DNA of 64,000 bases from Actinomycetes bacterium (GCA_021778895.1 JAJYBR010000008.1:22173-86172), one strand, 5' to 3'; positions 26,078 to 35,073 are shown, numbered from the stretch's first letter. Translations and numbers: made by a program. The notes: generated from the letters alone by a model not told the origin.

Positions 26078-27418
26078 TCACCACCCCGCGTACGGAGCGA
26101 CCAAGTCGTCAGACACCCGACCGGCCGCCGCGTCGGTGATCGCCGCGACGAGCACCTCGACCCCTCGATCGACCTCGTCGTCGGTGATGATGAGCGGTGG
26201 CGTGATCTCCAGGGTATTTCCCCCCACGTAGAAAACGGCGGCACCGAGCTCGAAGGCCCGGTACACGGTCTTGGCGGCCAAGGCCGTCGCCGGCTCCTTG
26301 CTGCCGCGGTCCTTCACCAGCTCGCAGCCGATCGACAGGCCGTGGCCCCGCACGTCACCGATCTGGGGCAGGTCGGCGGCCCGCAACCCGGCGCGCAGGC
26401 GCTCGCCGGCGGCACGGGCTCGTGCCGGGAGGTCGTCGGCGACCAGGGTGCGCAGCACCGCGCGACCGACTGCCGCACAGATCGGGTTACCGGCCGTTGT
26501 CAACAGGGCCGTGGCTGGCGGCCCGTCGAGGATCCAGGCCGGGCCGACGCAGGCTGACAGGGGCAAGCCACCGCCGAGGACCTTGCCGAAGCAGACGACA
26601 TCGGGCACGATGCCGTCGATCTGGAAGGCGTGCATCATCCCCGAGCGCCCCAGGCCAACCTTCACCTCGTCGACGATGAGCGGAACTCCGGCGGCCCGGC
26701 ATCGCTCGGCGCAGCCGCGCAAGAAGCCCTCGGGGGGCACCACCATGCCTCCGTCGGCGAGGAAGGGCTCAACGATCATCGCCGCCACGTCCCCGGTGCG
26801 TAGCGCCGCGTCGATGGCCGCGAAACTTTGCGCCAGGGCCGCCGCTGCCGGATCTTTGCCCGCTGGCGGCCGATAGGGGTTGGGGTACGGGACGAAGACC
26901 ACGTCGGGATCGGCCGCGGTCGAGCCGGCCTCGACGTGCACGCCCGAGGCCCCCAGTGCCACTCCGACCCCGCCGTGGTACGAGTGCTCGAAGGCGATGA
27001 TCCTCCGCTTGCCCGTGGCCAGGCGTACCGAGCGAAGCGCCACGTCGCAGGCATCCGAGCCCGCGTGCCCGAGGTAGACGCGCCGGTCGGCGCCCCCGGG
27101 AGTCAGCGCGAGGAGCTCCTCGGCGAGGGCCACGGAGTCGGGGTGGACCGACGAGAGACCGCCCGACCCGGGCGGCGACTGCACCGCCCGGGTCACCGCC
27201 TCGACGATTGCGGGGTGGCCGTAGCCCAGACCAGATGCCGTCCACGTCGAGGTGAGGTCGAGGATGCGGCGCCCGCCCGCCTCGACGAGCCACGATCCCT
27301 GCCCCGAGACGGCCGCCAGGGGGAAGAAGCGCAGTTTCTCCACCCCAGCGACTGCGGCCAGGTCGCGACGATAGAGATCCGCCGCCTCAACCGGTAATGA
27401 AGAGAGGTCCGGCTCCAC
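26078..27418 (-). CDS. class III aminotransferase (4-aminobutyrate type)
   Basis: PLP enzyme of 446 residues that moves an omega-amino group. Seen: LDLTSTWTASGLGYGHPAIVEAV, GHAGSDACDVALRSVRLATG (cofactor phosphate site), FEHSYHGGVG, IVDEVKVGLGRSG (Asp binding the PLP ring), and the PLP lysine in CFGKVLGGGLPLSA. A mild oddity is GHAGSDACD where most members have TNSGxEAxE. It begins at GTG 27418 three bases after the permease gene and ends just before the amidohydrolase, so the three are one operon. Probably deaminates the amine, or its gamma-glutamyl adduct, imported by the permease. Confidence 0.9.
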   Translation of the reverse strand: MEPDLSSLPVEAADLYRRDLAAVAGVEKLRFFPLAAVSGQGSWLVEAGGRRILDLTSTWTASGLGYGHPAIVEAVTRAVQSPPGSGGLSSVHPDSVALAEELLALTPGGADRRVYLGHAGSDACDVALRSVRLATGKRRIIAFEHSYHGGVGVALGASGVHVEAGSTAADPDVVFVPYPNPYRPPAGKDPAAAALAQSFAAIDAALRTGDVAAMIVEPFLADGGMVVPPEGFLRGCAERCRAAGVPLIVDEVKVGLGRSGMMHAFQIDGIVPDVVCFGKVLGGGLPLSACVGPAWILDGPPATALLTTAGNPICAAVGRAVLRTLVADDLPARARAAGERLRAGLRAADLPQIGDVRGHGLSIGCELVKDRGSKEPATALAAKTVYRAFELGAAVFYVGGNTLEITPPLIITDDEVDRGVEVLVAAITDAAAGRVSDDLVAPYAGW

Positions 27419-27421
27419 GGC

Positions 27422-28930
27422 CTACTCCTCGGACGCAGCTTGCAGCTGGGTCTCGATCCCCGGCGCCAGCAGGTCCTTGCCGACCGGACCGGCCTCCTCG
27501 GGATCCGAGGAGAGGCCCGCAGCGACCTTGTCCGCCAGCCCGGGCAGGAAGAGGGCGATGAGCAGTCCGACACCGAGCACCATGAAGGCGATGAAGGGCG
27601 CCGCAGACCACTGCGTCTGGCTCTTGACGTTGTAGTAGAAGACCAGGACCATCAGCACGGCCCCGAGGATGGGCAGGACGACCTCGGCGGCCTTGTCCTT
27701 GCGCTCGGTGAGCAGGTGCTTGATGGTGCCCAGCTCCATCATGAAGTAGGCGAACATGAGGGTCATCGCCCCGATGGTGGCGTAGTAGAAGTAGTAATCC
27801 AAGGCCGCGTCGCCCGTACCGACCACGGGGTGCTTGGTGACGCCGCCGATGATCGCCATCAGCATGGAGATCCCGGTCACCGTCACGATGGCGTTGAGTG
27901 GCTGGGAGTGCTTGGGGTCGAGCTTGGACCAGCTCTTGGGACCCAGGCCGTCGCGGCTGAAGACCCACATGAGTCGGCCGGCAGTGGCGACCGAGGCGAG
28001 GTGACAGGCGAAGGCCGAGATCGCTGCGGCGAACGAGATCACCAAGGAGAACCAGGTCCCGATGTAGGACTTACCGAGCGTCGTGAGCGAGTTGCCCTGC
28101 GTGGCGAAGGCGTGGAGTCCGGCTGCGTTGGTCCCGTAGCCGATCGTTTGGGCGAACATGACCAGGATGAACAGCACGGCCGTCAGGGCGACTGCCCAGG
28201 CCAGGGCGCGCGGGATGTTGCGCTTGGGGTCGTCCGTATCTTGACCGAGCGCCGCACAGCCTTCGAATCCGGCCCACGACAAGAACGCGGCGACCACCGC
28301 GCCCATAATGGTAGAGAAGCTGCTGCCCTTCAACGAGAAGGTGCTCCAGTCGACGCCAGTCGAGTGGGCGCCACCCTTGGAGATGATGACGATGGTGAGG
28401 ATTGTCATGCACACGATGCCCAGTCCCTCGATGGCCAGGAGTGCGCGGGCCACCGTCCGAAGATCGCGGGTGTTGAAGTAGAGCGCGATCAACGCGGCGA
28501 TGAGCGCAGCCAGGACCCACGGCACGTGGGGTGGGTGTGCCGATCCGCTGTCGGCCACTGCGAGGAAGGCATTGAGGAAGCTCGAGACGGCTCCCAAGCA
28601 GCAGATGGCGAAGAAGACGTACGTGACCATCACTGCGAAGCCGGCGATGAATCCGGCCCGCTTGCCGATCGTGAGGCCCACGAGCGCGTAGGAGCTTCCC
28701 GCGTGGGAATAGCGCTGGGTCAGTCGAATGAACCCGTGCCCGATGAGGGCGATGCCGATGGCGCCGAACACGAAGACGAGCGGCACGGCCTTGCCGACGA
28801 TCGCCACCGTTCCTTGACCGTTGCCGGACATGGCGAGCGTGGGTCCGACGATCCCCAGTGACAGGGCGACCGCTCCCCACAGTTTCAGTTTCTTCTTACC
28901 CACCGTTGATGTGGCTGTCTCATTCGACAT
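27422..28930 (-). CDS. APC superfamily amino acid/amine permease
   Basis: Secondary transporter, 502 residues, about twelve predicted membrane spans. The first helix region LWGAVALSLGIVGPTLAMSGNGQG has the broken-helix glycines of the APC fold; GHGFIRLTQRYSHAGSSYALVG is the second typical segment, and AFLSWAGFEGCAALGQDTDDPKRNIPRAL is the family's sixth-helix and EDxxxPxRxIPRA-like motif. It is located between a glutamine-synthetase-like gene and an aminotransferase, so an amine or omega-amino acid is the likely cargo. A 54-base gap separates it from the synthetase gene upstream. Confidence 0.92.
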   Translation of the reverse strand: MSNETATSTVGKKKLKLWGAVALSLGIVGPTLAMSGNGQGTVAIVGKAVPLVFVFGAIGIALIGHGFIRLTQRYSHAGSSYALVGLTIGKRAGFIAGFAVMVTYVFFAICCLGAVSSFLNAFLAVADSGSAHPPHVPWVLAALIAALIALYFNTRDLRTVARALLAIEGLGIVCMTILTIVIISKGGAHSTGVDWSTFSLKGSSFSTIMGAVVAAFLSWAGFEGCAALGQDTDDPKRNIPRALAWAVALTAVLFILVMFAQTIGYGTNAAGLHAFATQGNSLTTLGKSYIGTWFSLVISFAAAISAFACHLASVATAGRLMWVFSRDGLGPKSWSKLDPKHSQPLNAIVTVTGISMLMAIIGGVTKHPVVGTGDAALDYYFYYATIGAMTLMFAYFMMELGTIKHLLTERKDKAAEVVLPILGAVLMVLVFYYNVKSQTQWSAAPFIAFMVLGVGLLIALFLPGLADKVAAGLSSDPEEAGPVGKDLLAPGIETQLQAASEE

Positions 28931-28984
28931 GCTGCGCTTCCCCCCTTTTGTACTGGTTACTTGGAACTGCGACTTTGAGCCCGT

Positions 28985-30394
28985 CTACGCCGACCACGCG
29001 AAGGTCAGCCGCTCGGCCACCGCCGCGATCCCGTCCGTGCCGACCAAGTCAGCCTCGTGACGTCGCACGGCCAGGATGGTCTCCACGAGGGCTTCGCCGA
29101 GCACCTCACGCATCACTTCAGAGCCAGCGAAGTTATCCAGGACGTCGGCGTGTTCGGCGCCCACGAGGTAAATGCCCAGCTCGTTCCTCTCGTCGGCCGA
29201 GAGCGTCGCAGGGTCGACGGTGGTCTCAGGACCCAGCACTTCGGGCGACTCGAGGGCGCGACGAGCCACGCCGACGAGTGCGGCGTAGGCGGCGTAGATG
29301 TTCGCGGCGGGATCGACGCACTTGACCTCCACGTTGGCTCCGTGCGGATTGCCAAGAGTGGCCGCGCACAGACGCACCGCGGCCTCCCGGTTCTCGAGAC
29401 CCCAACACGCATACGCCCCTGACCACGTCGAGGGCTGCAACCGCATGCTGGACAGGACGGACGACGCCAGGGCGCCGGCCATCTCGGGGAGGTACCGGAC
29501 ATATGCGGCGAGAATGCTTTGCCCGTCGCTGGTCAATCCGTGCGGGCCATCGCCCCCGGACAGGAGCGAGCGGCCATCGCGAGTGAAAGAGAGGTGGGAA
29601 TGGGCGCCATTGCCGATCGCGTCAGCGAAGGGCTTGGGGGAGAAGGAGGCCTGAAAGCCGCAGGCGCGAGCCACGCGGGAGATCACCACACGCACCAGCA
29701 CATTGAGGTCGGCTGCCGCCAGCGGTGAGGCCGGGGCCACGGAGATCTCGAACTGGCCCGGACCGTACTCCGCGTGGAGTTGCTCGACCGGGGCGCCGAC
29801 GAAGTTCAAGGCCTGGGAGAGCGAGTCGACGAAGTGCTCGTAGGTACTCAGACGGGTCCAGCCGTAGGCCGCGCCGCCCAGGGGCTGTCGATCACCGTCG
29901 TACACGGTGAACTCCACCTCGGTCGCCGCAATCACCGAGAGCCCGCTGGTGCTGGCCTGGCGCATCTGCTCGCGCAGCACCGTGCGGGGGCAGTACGGGA
30001 GAGGCGAACCCTGCTGGTCGACGAGGTTGAGGGGCGTCCACGCTACCCCGTCGCCGAGATCCACAACGGTGTCCAGGTCTGCACGCAGCCGCATGTCGCC
30101 CACGGCGGAGAAACGCGGGGTCATGCACAAGAGGTCGTCGGCGCCGAAGACGGCCCACGAGTTCGAGGCGCCGAGACCTGAGCGATTGAAGGCTCCCAGA
30201 CGCGCCAGCGGTGTCTGCTTCGATCGCAGAACGCCGGAAGAGTCGACGAAGGTCCCGCGCACGTCGCGCACGCCGCGCTCGCTCAACGACTGGATCAGCT
30301 GGGCCGTCCTCTCATCGTCCGCGACCTGCGTCTGGGGGGCGACCTCGCGCATCGGGACTTCCAGCCACGACGACGACTGAACGTTTGATTTCAT
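28985..30394 (-). CDS. glutamine synthetase-like gamma-glutamyl ligase
   Basis: About 469 residues from ATG 30394. Catalytic signatures: TEVEFTVYDG (metal Glu pair), AEYGPGQFEISV (second metal Glu region), and NGAHSHLSFTRDG, matching the NGxGxHxH ammonium/glutamate loop. The adenylylation-site Tyr segment of GlnA is not visible. The N-terminus RDVRGTFVDSSGVLRSKQTPL is the type seen in gamma-glutamylpolyamine/alkylamine synthetases. It sits with an amine permease, aminotransferase and FluG-like amidohydrolase. The start is supported by a predicted promoter whose start point falls at this ATG, giving a leaderless mRNA; ATG 30352 is an alternative. Substrate unproven. Confidence 0.87.
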   Translation of the reverse strand: MKSNVQSSSWLEVPMREVAPQTQVADDERTAQLIQSLSERGVRDVRGTFVDSSGVLRSKQTPLARLGAFNRSGLGASNSWAVFGADDLLCMTPRFSAVGDMRLRADLDTVVDLGDGVAWTPLNLVDQQGSPLPYCPRTVLREQMRQASTSGLSVIAATEVEFTVYDGDRQPLGGAAYGWTRLSTYEHFVDSLSQALNFVGAPVEQLHAEYGPGQFEISVAPASPLAAADLNVLVRVVISRVARACGFQASFSPKPFADAIGNGAHSHLSFTRDGRSLLSGGDGPHGLTSDGQSILAAYVRYLPEMAGALASSVLSSMRLQPSTWSGAYACWGLENREAAVRLCAATLGNPHGANVEVKCVDPAANIYAAYAALVGVARRALESPEVLGPETTVDPATLSADERNELGIYLVGAEHADVLDNFAGSEVMREVLGEALVETILAVRRHEADLVGTDGIAAVAERLTFAWSA

Positions 30395-30431
30395 TGGGCC
30401 GGAGGATATCATCGAGTGAAACAAAACTCAA
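30384..30431. promoter_or_regulatory. overlapping divergent promoters for synthetase and amidotransferase
   Basis: Rightward: TTGATT (30385-30390), 16-base spacer, TATCAT (30407-30412). Leftward: TTGAGT (complement of 30426-30431), 17-base spacer, TATCCT (complement of 30403-30408), with the start point at or next to the ATG at 30394. The two -10 boxes overlap, so firing one way should hinder the other. Confidence 0.55.
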
Positions 30432-30451
30432 GAAAACTGCAGGAGCGTGCC

Positions 30452-31243
30452 ATGTGTCGGTTGATGGGCTTCGCCGCCGATAGGCGGATCGGCCCGCAAG
30501 ACGCTGTTGGGGCGACGGCCTTCGACGAATTCATCGAGCTCTCGCGACTGCACCGCGACGGCTGGGGCTACGGCGTGTCCGAGCAACCTGGGGACGTCAC
30601 GGTCTACCGGTCCCCGCAGGCAGCATTCAGTGACCCACAGGTGAGCGCTCTGCGAGAGAATCGCGCTCGTGCCGGCATTGTGCACCTTCGCTGGGCGTCA
30701 CTGGGGCTGCCCGTTCGCGAGGAGAACAGCCATCCCTTCGTGGCCTATCCCGACGGCCCTATCGCCTTTGCCCACAACGGCTCGGTGCGCGACCACGCCG
30801 AGATCGCCTTCCTCCTGGATGAGGAGAAGCGGGCGATGCGGCGCGGCGACACGGACTCAGAGCTGTACTTCCTGCTGTTCTTGCAGTCGCTGTCCCAATA
30901 TCCGGACGTTGGCGACGCGCTACGAGCAACCGTCGGCGCGATCCGCGCTTTCGCGCCGGTCGCCAGCTTGAACGCCGTCCTTCTGACCCGCCAGGAGCTG
31001 TGCGTGGTTCACTCCCATACCGGGATGCGTGTTCCCACCATTGACCTGGAGGAGGCGTGTGGCTCCCGGGACGCGGTGCCGCCGGCCCACCTCAACCGGT
31101 ACTTCGATCTCAACTGGATCGAGCGACCCGGAATCGTGGCTGCGGCCCACGCCGGACTCTCCGGTGACTGGGAACCCCTCCCGCCAGACTCGATTCTTCG
31201 GGTGCGTCGTGACGACCTCGGCGTGACGATCTCGGCTCTCTAG
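30452..31243 (+). CDS. class II glutamine amidotransferase (EgtC/YafJ-like)
   Basis: 263 residues. Starts MCRLMGFAA, so after Met removal Cys2 is the N-terminal nucleophile, fixing the start at ATG 30452 (AGGAG seven bases upstream). Further marks: LHRDGWGYGV, LRWASLGLPVREENSHPF, and AFAHNGSVRDH, the Ntn amidotransferase binding loop. Relatives hydrolyse gamma-glutamyl amides (EgtC in ergothioneine synthesis). Divergent from the gamma-glutamyl ligase, it could remove the glutamyl group at the end of the route or limit ligase product. No other domain is attached, so there is no synthase partner in the same chain. Confidence 0.88.
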   Translation: MCRLMGFAADRRIGPQDAVGATAFDEFIELSRLHRDGWGYGVSEQPGDVTVYRSPQAAFSDPQVSALRENRARAGIVHLRWASLGLPVREENSHPFVAYPDGPIAFAHNGSVRDHAEIAFLLDEEKRAMRRGDTDSELYFLLFLQSLSQYPDVGDALRATVGAIRAFAPVASLNAVLLTRQELCVVHSHTGMRVPTIDLEEACGSRDAVPPAHLNRYFDLNWIERPGIVAAAHAGLSGDWEPLPPDSILRVRRDDLGVTISAL

Positions 31244-31430
31244 CTCCGCCGTCCCCGACGACTCCCCGAGACCGGCGCCGTACGCGTCGAGGCGACGTGG
31301 TCGCCCGTGGGGACGCCAACAGCCCCGCAGGGTCGCGAGCCCGGTCCTACCTTGTCGTGCCCGAAAGCCAGGCCGAGTCGCCACGAACTCGCTCCCCGGG
31401 TTTCGAGATGGCTGTGGATACGCTACGAAC

Positions 31431-32318
31431 GTGACCAGTCCTCCGATGACCGACGAGGATGACTCTCGGTCCGTCTTGGAGCGCCTGCGGCGCCGCGCAG
31501 CGACTCTGACCCCCGGCGAGCGCAAGATCGCTCGAGCACTCATTGCCGAGTACCCGACCGCGGGGCTGGGCACTTCGGCCGAGCTGGCGCGGCGCGCCGG
31601 CGTGAGCGCTCCTACCGTGGTGCGCTTCGCCGTGCAGCTGGGATTTGCCGGCTTTCGCGAGCTCCAAGACGCCATACGCGCGGAACTCTCTGAGCGGTCG
31701 GCCTCACCGCTCACTCTCGAATCGGTCGTGGCCTCGCGTGACTTCCTGTGCCAGCAGGCCTGGGTGACCCTCGGCGGGGGGCTGCAGCGAACGATGTCCA
31801 CCATCTTGAAGGCCGACCTCGATCGCGCGATTGACTTGCTCGCCGATCGCCGGCTGCAGATCGTGTCCTTCGGGGGACGATTCACGCGACTGGCTGCCGA
31901 ATACCTGGACCTGCACCTTCGCATGATCCGGCCCGGGACGAGGTTCGTCTCCGGTCGCCAGCAGCTCGATTCGGGATTCCTCGCCGACGTCGGTCCTCGT
32001 ACCGTCTGCGTGACATTCGACGTCCGGCGATATCAGGACGACGTCGTGGCCCTGGCCGAGTTGGCCGCGGAGCGCGGCGCCAAGGTGATACTCGTGACGG
32101 ACCCGTGGATGTCGCCGATCTCGGCCGTGGCCGACGTGGTCCTGGGGGCGGCGGTCGAGTCCATCAGTTCCTTCGATTCCATGACCTCGGTCTTCGCGGT
32201 CGTCGACGTCCTGGTCGCCGGGCTCTACGCACGCCTGGAGGCGTCAGCTCGTCAGCGCATGGAGAGGATCGAGTCGAGTCGAGAACACCTCCTGCCCCCA
32301 CCACCGGCGCGTGAGTGA
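31431..32318 (+). CDS. MurR/RpiR-family transcriptional regulator
   Basis: 295 residues. N-terminal HTH_6 domain: LTPGERKIARALIAEYP and LARRAGVSAPTVVRFAVQLGFAGFRELQ. C-terminal SIS sugar-phosphate-type domain from about 125 to 270 with VSFGGRFTRLAAEYLDLHL, VCVTFDVRRYQDDVVALAELAAERGAKVILVTD. GTG 31431 (ATG 31446 possible). The stop overlaps GTG 32315 in the next frame and the inverted repeat at 32318-32363. SIS domains usually bind phosphosugars, yet the next gene is an amino acid decarboxylase relative, which makes its ligand an open question. Confidence 0.9.
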   Translation: MTSPPMTDEDDSRSVLERLRRRAATLTPGERKIARALIAEYPTAGLGTSAELARRAGVSAPTVVRFAVQLGFAGFRELQDAIRAELSERSASPLTLESVVASRDFLCQQAWVTLGGGLQRTMSTILKADLDRAIDLLADRRLQIVSFGGRFTRLAAEYLDLHLRMIRPGTRFVSGRQQLDSGFLADVGPRTVCVTFDVRRYQDDVVALAELAAERGAKVILVTDPWMSPISAVADVVLGAAVESISSFDSMTSVFAVVDVLVAGLYARLEASARQRMERIESSREHLLPPPPARE

Positions 32319-32363
32319 ATCGTTCATTTCAGATCGGTGCGAACGTGAGTAATATGAACGATT
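32318..32363. promoter_or_regulatory. perfect 10-bp inverted repeat flanking a promoter for the decarboxylase-like gene
   Basis: AATCGTTCAT (32318-32327) and its exact complement ATGAACGATT (32354-32363) are 26 bases apart. TAATAT at 32350-32355 looks like a -10 box; TTTCAG at 32327-32332 is a poor -35 at 17 bases. A dimeric regulator such as the adjacent RpiR protein could bind both arms and close the promoter. The position favours the decarboxylase start at GTG 32411. Confidence 0.6.
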
Positions 32364-32410
32364 ACAGTGGTGAGCCGCGAAGCGGGGCCCACCCGCGAGA
32401 GGAAGGTCCC

Positions 32411-33826
32411 GTGCAAAAGCCCCTGGCCGACGCGTGGCGCCGGGCCCGCACTCTGGGACGTCGACCGATGCAGGTCCCGGGGCACAAGTTGCGCTATCTG
32501 GACGGGTCGCGAGGGTGGGCCCACGAGTTCATTGGCGACTTCGTGCGCGACGACATCCCCCTGCAAGGCGGTGTCGACGACAACGCCTACTCGCACGGCT
32601 ACCTGACATCGGCCGAGAGCCTGTGGGCAGCCGCCACTGGGGCCGATCACAGCCGCTTCCTCGTCGGCGGATCCACCCAGGGGAACATCACGGCGCTCGC
32701 CACGGTGGGCGACCAGGACACGCCCATCGCCATCGACCGCACATCTCATCGCAGCACCCAGGCCGGCCTGGTTCTCATCGGTGCCAAGCCGGTGTGGATC
32801 TACCCACGACTGCACCCCGAGTTCAACATTCCCATCGGCGTGGCGCCAGAGGCGCTGGACGGCTTGGAGGAGAAAGTTAACGGCTTCTTCGCCACGTCGC
32901 CGTCCTACGTGGGCACCCTCTCGGACATCCGGGCGCTCGCGAAGGTGGCACAGAGTTACCACGAGCCGCTCATCATCGACCAGGCCTGGGGGGCCCACCT
33001 CGACTTTCTCGATGGTCAAGGAGCGATTCAGCAAGGAGCCGACTTCGCCGTCACCAGTGTTCACAAAGCGCTCATCGGCTACACGCAAACGGCCGTCATC
33101 AGCATGCGCGACGGCATCATTCCCCGGTCCACCCTCGACCGGTGGGTCGATCTCACCTCCACGACCTCACCGTCGGGGACCTTGATGGCCTCGATCGACG
33201 GTGCGCGTGCCGCCATGGCCGCCGACGGCGCGCGACGACTGGCCGACCTGATCGACGCGGTCGCGACGGCCCGCCGCCGCCTGGCCCGCGTACCTGGTCT
33301 GGCGGTTCTCAGTGACGACACCGCGGGGTGCGCCGTCGATCCGACCAAGCTGACCCTGATCCTCCCCGGCACTGGTGCCGACGGAGTCCAGGTCGGCGAC
33401 GCTCTGTGGCAGATGGGCCATGGTCCCGAGTCGGCCGACCACGACACCCTAATCTTGACTCTGAGCGTGGCCGATGAGCCCGAGTGGATCGTCGAGTTCG
33501 CCGATCTGCTCGCCGACGTCGTGGGGGCCCACCGCGATGAGCCACGGCAGGCCTCGCCGATCTCGATCTGGCAAGTGGAGCCCCAGGTCGTCCTGACGCC
33601 TCGCGAGGCCTTCCTGCGCGAGCGGCGCCGCGTCCCGATGCGTGAGGCCATTGGCGAGGTCAGCGCCGAGCAATTCTGTCCGTACCCTCCGGGCGTGCCA
33701 CTGCTCGCCCCGGGGGAGCTCGTGACGCAGGAGTCCCTGGACGCAATCAGGGCCGCGAGTACCACGTGTCGCATCGCCTACTGCAGCGATCCAACGCTCG
33801 AGACGATCCTCATCGTCAAGCAGTGA
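32411..33826 (+). CDS. Orn/Lys/Arg decarboxylase-family PLP enzyme
   Basis: Fold-type I PLP enzyme of about 471 residues. Family marks: PMQVPGHKLRYLDG near the N-terminus, DDNAYSHGYLTSAESLWAAATGA, FLVGGSTQGNITALA, the ring-binding Asp in IIDQAWGAHLDF and the PLP lysine in VTSVHKALIGYTQ (Lys219). The C-terminal domain has FCPYPPGVPLLAPGE, a strong family signature. GTG 32411 is chosen for its GAGAGGAAGG site and because the family begins shortly before PGHK; the frame is open to GTG 32315. It may make a polyamine or decarboxylate a related amino acid that feeds the neighbouring gamma-glutamylation genes. The substrate is not readable from sequence. Confidence 0.9.
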   Translation: MQKPLADAWRRARTLGRRPMQVPGHKLRYLDGSRGWAHEFIGDFVRDDIPLQGGVDDNAYSHGYLTSAESLWAAATGADHSRFLVGGSTQGNITALATVGDQDTPIAIDRTSHRSTQAGLVLIGAKPVWIYPRLHPEFNIPIGVAPEALDGLEEKVNGFFATSPSYVGTLSDIRALAKVAQSYHEPLIIDQAWGAHLDFLDGQGAIQQGADFAVTSVHKALIGYTQTAVISMRDGIIPRSTLDRWVDLTSTTSPSGTLMASIDGARAAMAADGARRLADLIDAVATARRRLARVPGLAVLSDDTAGCAVDPTKLTLILPGTGADGVQVGDALWQMGHGPESADHDTLILTLSVADEPEWIVEFADLLADVVGAHRDEPRQASPISIWQVEPQVVLTPREAFLRERRRVPMREAIGEVSAEQFCPYPPGVPLLAPGELVTQESLDAIRAASTTCRIAYCSDPTLETILIVKQ

Positions 33827-33869
33827 GTTCTCTCATGGCTCGAAGCCGTGTCGAGTCAGTGGTCACTGG

Positions 33870-33891
33870 CATCGGCTGACGCACGCCGATG
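33870..33891. terminator. hairpin between convergent genes
   Basis: Perfect 7-bp stem CATCGGC/GCCGATG with an eight-base loop, 43 bases after the decarboxylase-like gene and facing the MaoC gene. Nothing else is seen in this 261-base gap. Confidence 0.4.
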
Positions 33892-34087
33892 TGGCCCTGT
33901 TCCCCGAGCTTGGCTGACGGTCACGCCGGGGACATGTTGGTCGCGGGCTCGTCGACCGCGGCCATATCGGCCCGACCTTGACCCCGCGGCGACGTCCTGG
34001 TGGGCGAGGGTGCGTCTCGGGCCCACGGGGTCGCGTGCCATCGTCGGCGGCCCTCATCTCGGGCCACGCACCCCCGAGATCAGATAG

Positions 34088-34975
34088 TCAGCTGGGTGTT
34101 CGCGTGCGCAACACGCCGTTGCCCATGACGACGCCGCGCGACTCCGTTGACGTCTCGAAGCGGTAGGTGCCCGAGTGACGATCTCCGACGTCCCAGATGG
34201 AAATCTTCAGCACGTCTCCGGGGTACGTGGGTTGGGTGAACCGCGAGCGCATGTGCCCGAACAGGGATGGCTGGTCGTCACAGATGCTGCGCAGCAGTGC
34301 GCGACCGGTGAATCCATACGTGCACAGACCGTGGAGTATGGGACGTGGGAAGCCCGCTGCTCGCGCAAAGTCGGGGTCGGAGTGGAGTGGATTGTGGTCG
34401 CCGCTGAGTCGATACAAGAGCGCTTGGTCGGTTCGGGTGTGGTACACCACGACGTCGTCGGGCGGTCTCTGGGGGAGGGGCTCTGCGGCCAGCTCGGCGT
34501 CGTGGTCACGGGCACCGGACGGCTCGCCACCGAATCCTCCGGCGCCGCGAACGTAGAGAGTCATCCGAGACTCGAAGAGCGGTCGACCCTCGCTGGTGCC
34601 GCTCGTGGCCATTTCGATGACCGCGCCGGTCCCCTTGTCGTAGATGCCCTCGAGTCGTGACTGGACGGTGACGCTGCCACTGGTAGGGATCTCGTCGAAG
34701 ACATCGATGGACTGCTCGCCGTGAACCATGCGTGCCAGGTCCATACCCTGCAGTCCGAGGTCACGTCGAGGACTGCGCGCGAGAATCGTGACGAACGTCG
34801 GCAGGACGCGTTGCTCGACCCCACGGGTGTTCTCGGCGACGTACGGCAGATCGGAGCCGTAGGGGTCCTCTGAACCCGCCCCGACACCCAGGGCGTACAA
34901 GAGCGCGTCGTCGCTCCTCCACGACTGTTTTCGCGGCGGGGACGTGCGTCCAATCTGGCTGAAATCGAGTGCCAT
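34088..34975 (-). CDS. MaoC-like (R)-enoyl-CoA hydratase 2
   Basis: Double-hotdog hydratase of 295 residues that adds water to trans-2-enoyl-CoA, as in peroxisomal hydratase 2. The diagnostic motif is YRLSGDHNPLHSDPDFARAAG, followed by FPRPILHGLCTYGFTGRALL. The N-terminal half (about 1-140) is the decayed hotdog that forms the acyl tunnel. ATG 34975 follows GGAGGTGAC; the upstream extension of the frame is unlikely. It is divergent from the alpha/beta hydrolase across motif site D, and belongs by content to the acyl-CoA region at 34-50 kb. Confidence 0.92.
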   Translation of the reverse strand: MALDFSQIGRTSPPRKQSWRSDDALLYALGVGAGSEDPYGSDLPYVAENTRGVEQRVLPTFVTILARSPRRDLGLQGMDLARMVHGEQSIDVFDEIPTSGSVTVQSRLEGIYDKGTGAVIEMATSGTSEGRPLFESRMTLYVRGAGGFGGEPSGARDHDAELAAEPLPQRPPDDVVVYHTRTDQALLYRLSGDHNPLHSDPDFARAAGFPRPILHGLCTYGFTGRALLRSICDDQPSLFGHMRSRFTQPTYPGDVLKISIWDVGDRHSGTYRFETSTESRGVVMGNGVLRTRTPS

Positions 34976-35010
34976 GTCACCTCCAACGCTGCTGCGCACC
35001 CTTCGCCTTC

Positions 35011-35034
35011 GATGATATCTATGATATATTCTCT
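35011..35034. promoter_or_regulatory. AT-rich motif site D (hydratase/hydrolase divergent promoter)
   Basis: GATGATATCTATGATATATT in an otherwise GC-rich gap. From CTAT at 35019 it aligns with sites F and G (CTATrrTATAT). Probable shared promoter/operator for both divergent genes. Confidence 0.5.
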
Positions 35035-35073
35035 GGTGGTGCGGTTCGTGGTGGGCAAGGTCTCAGGGAGGTC

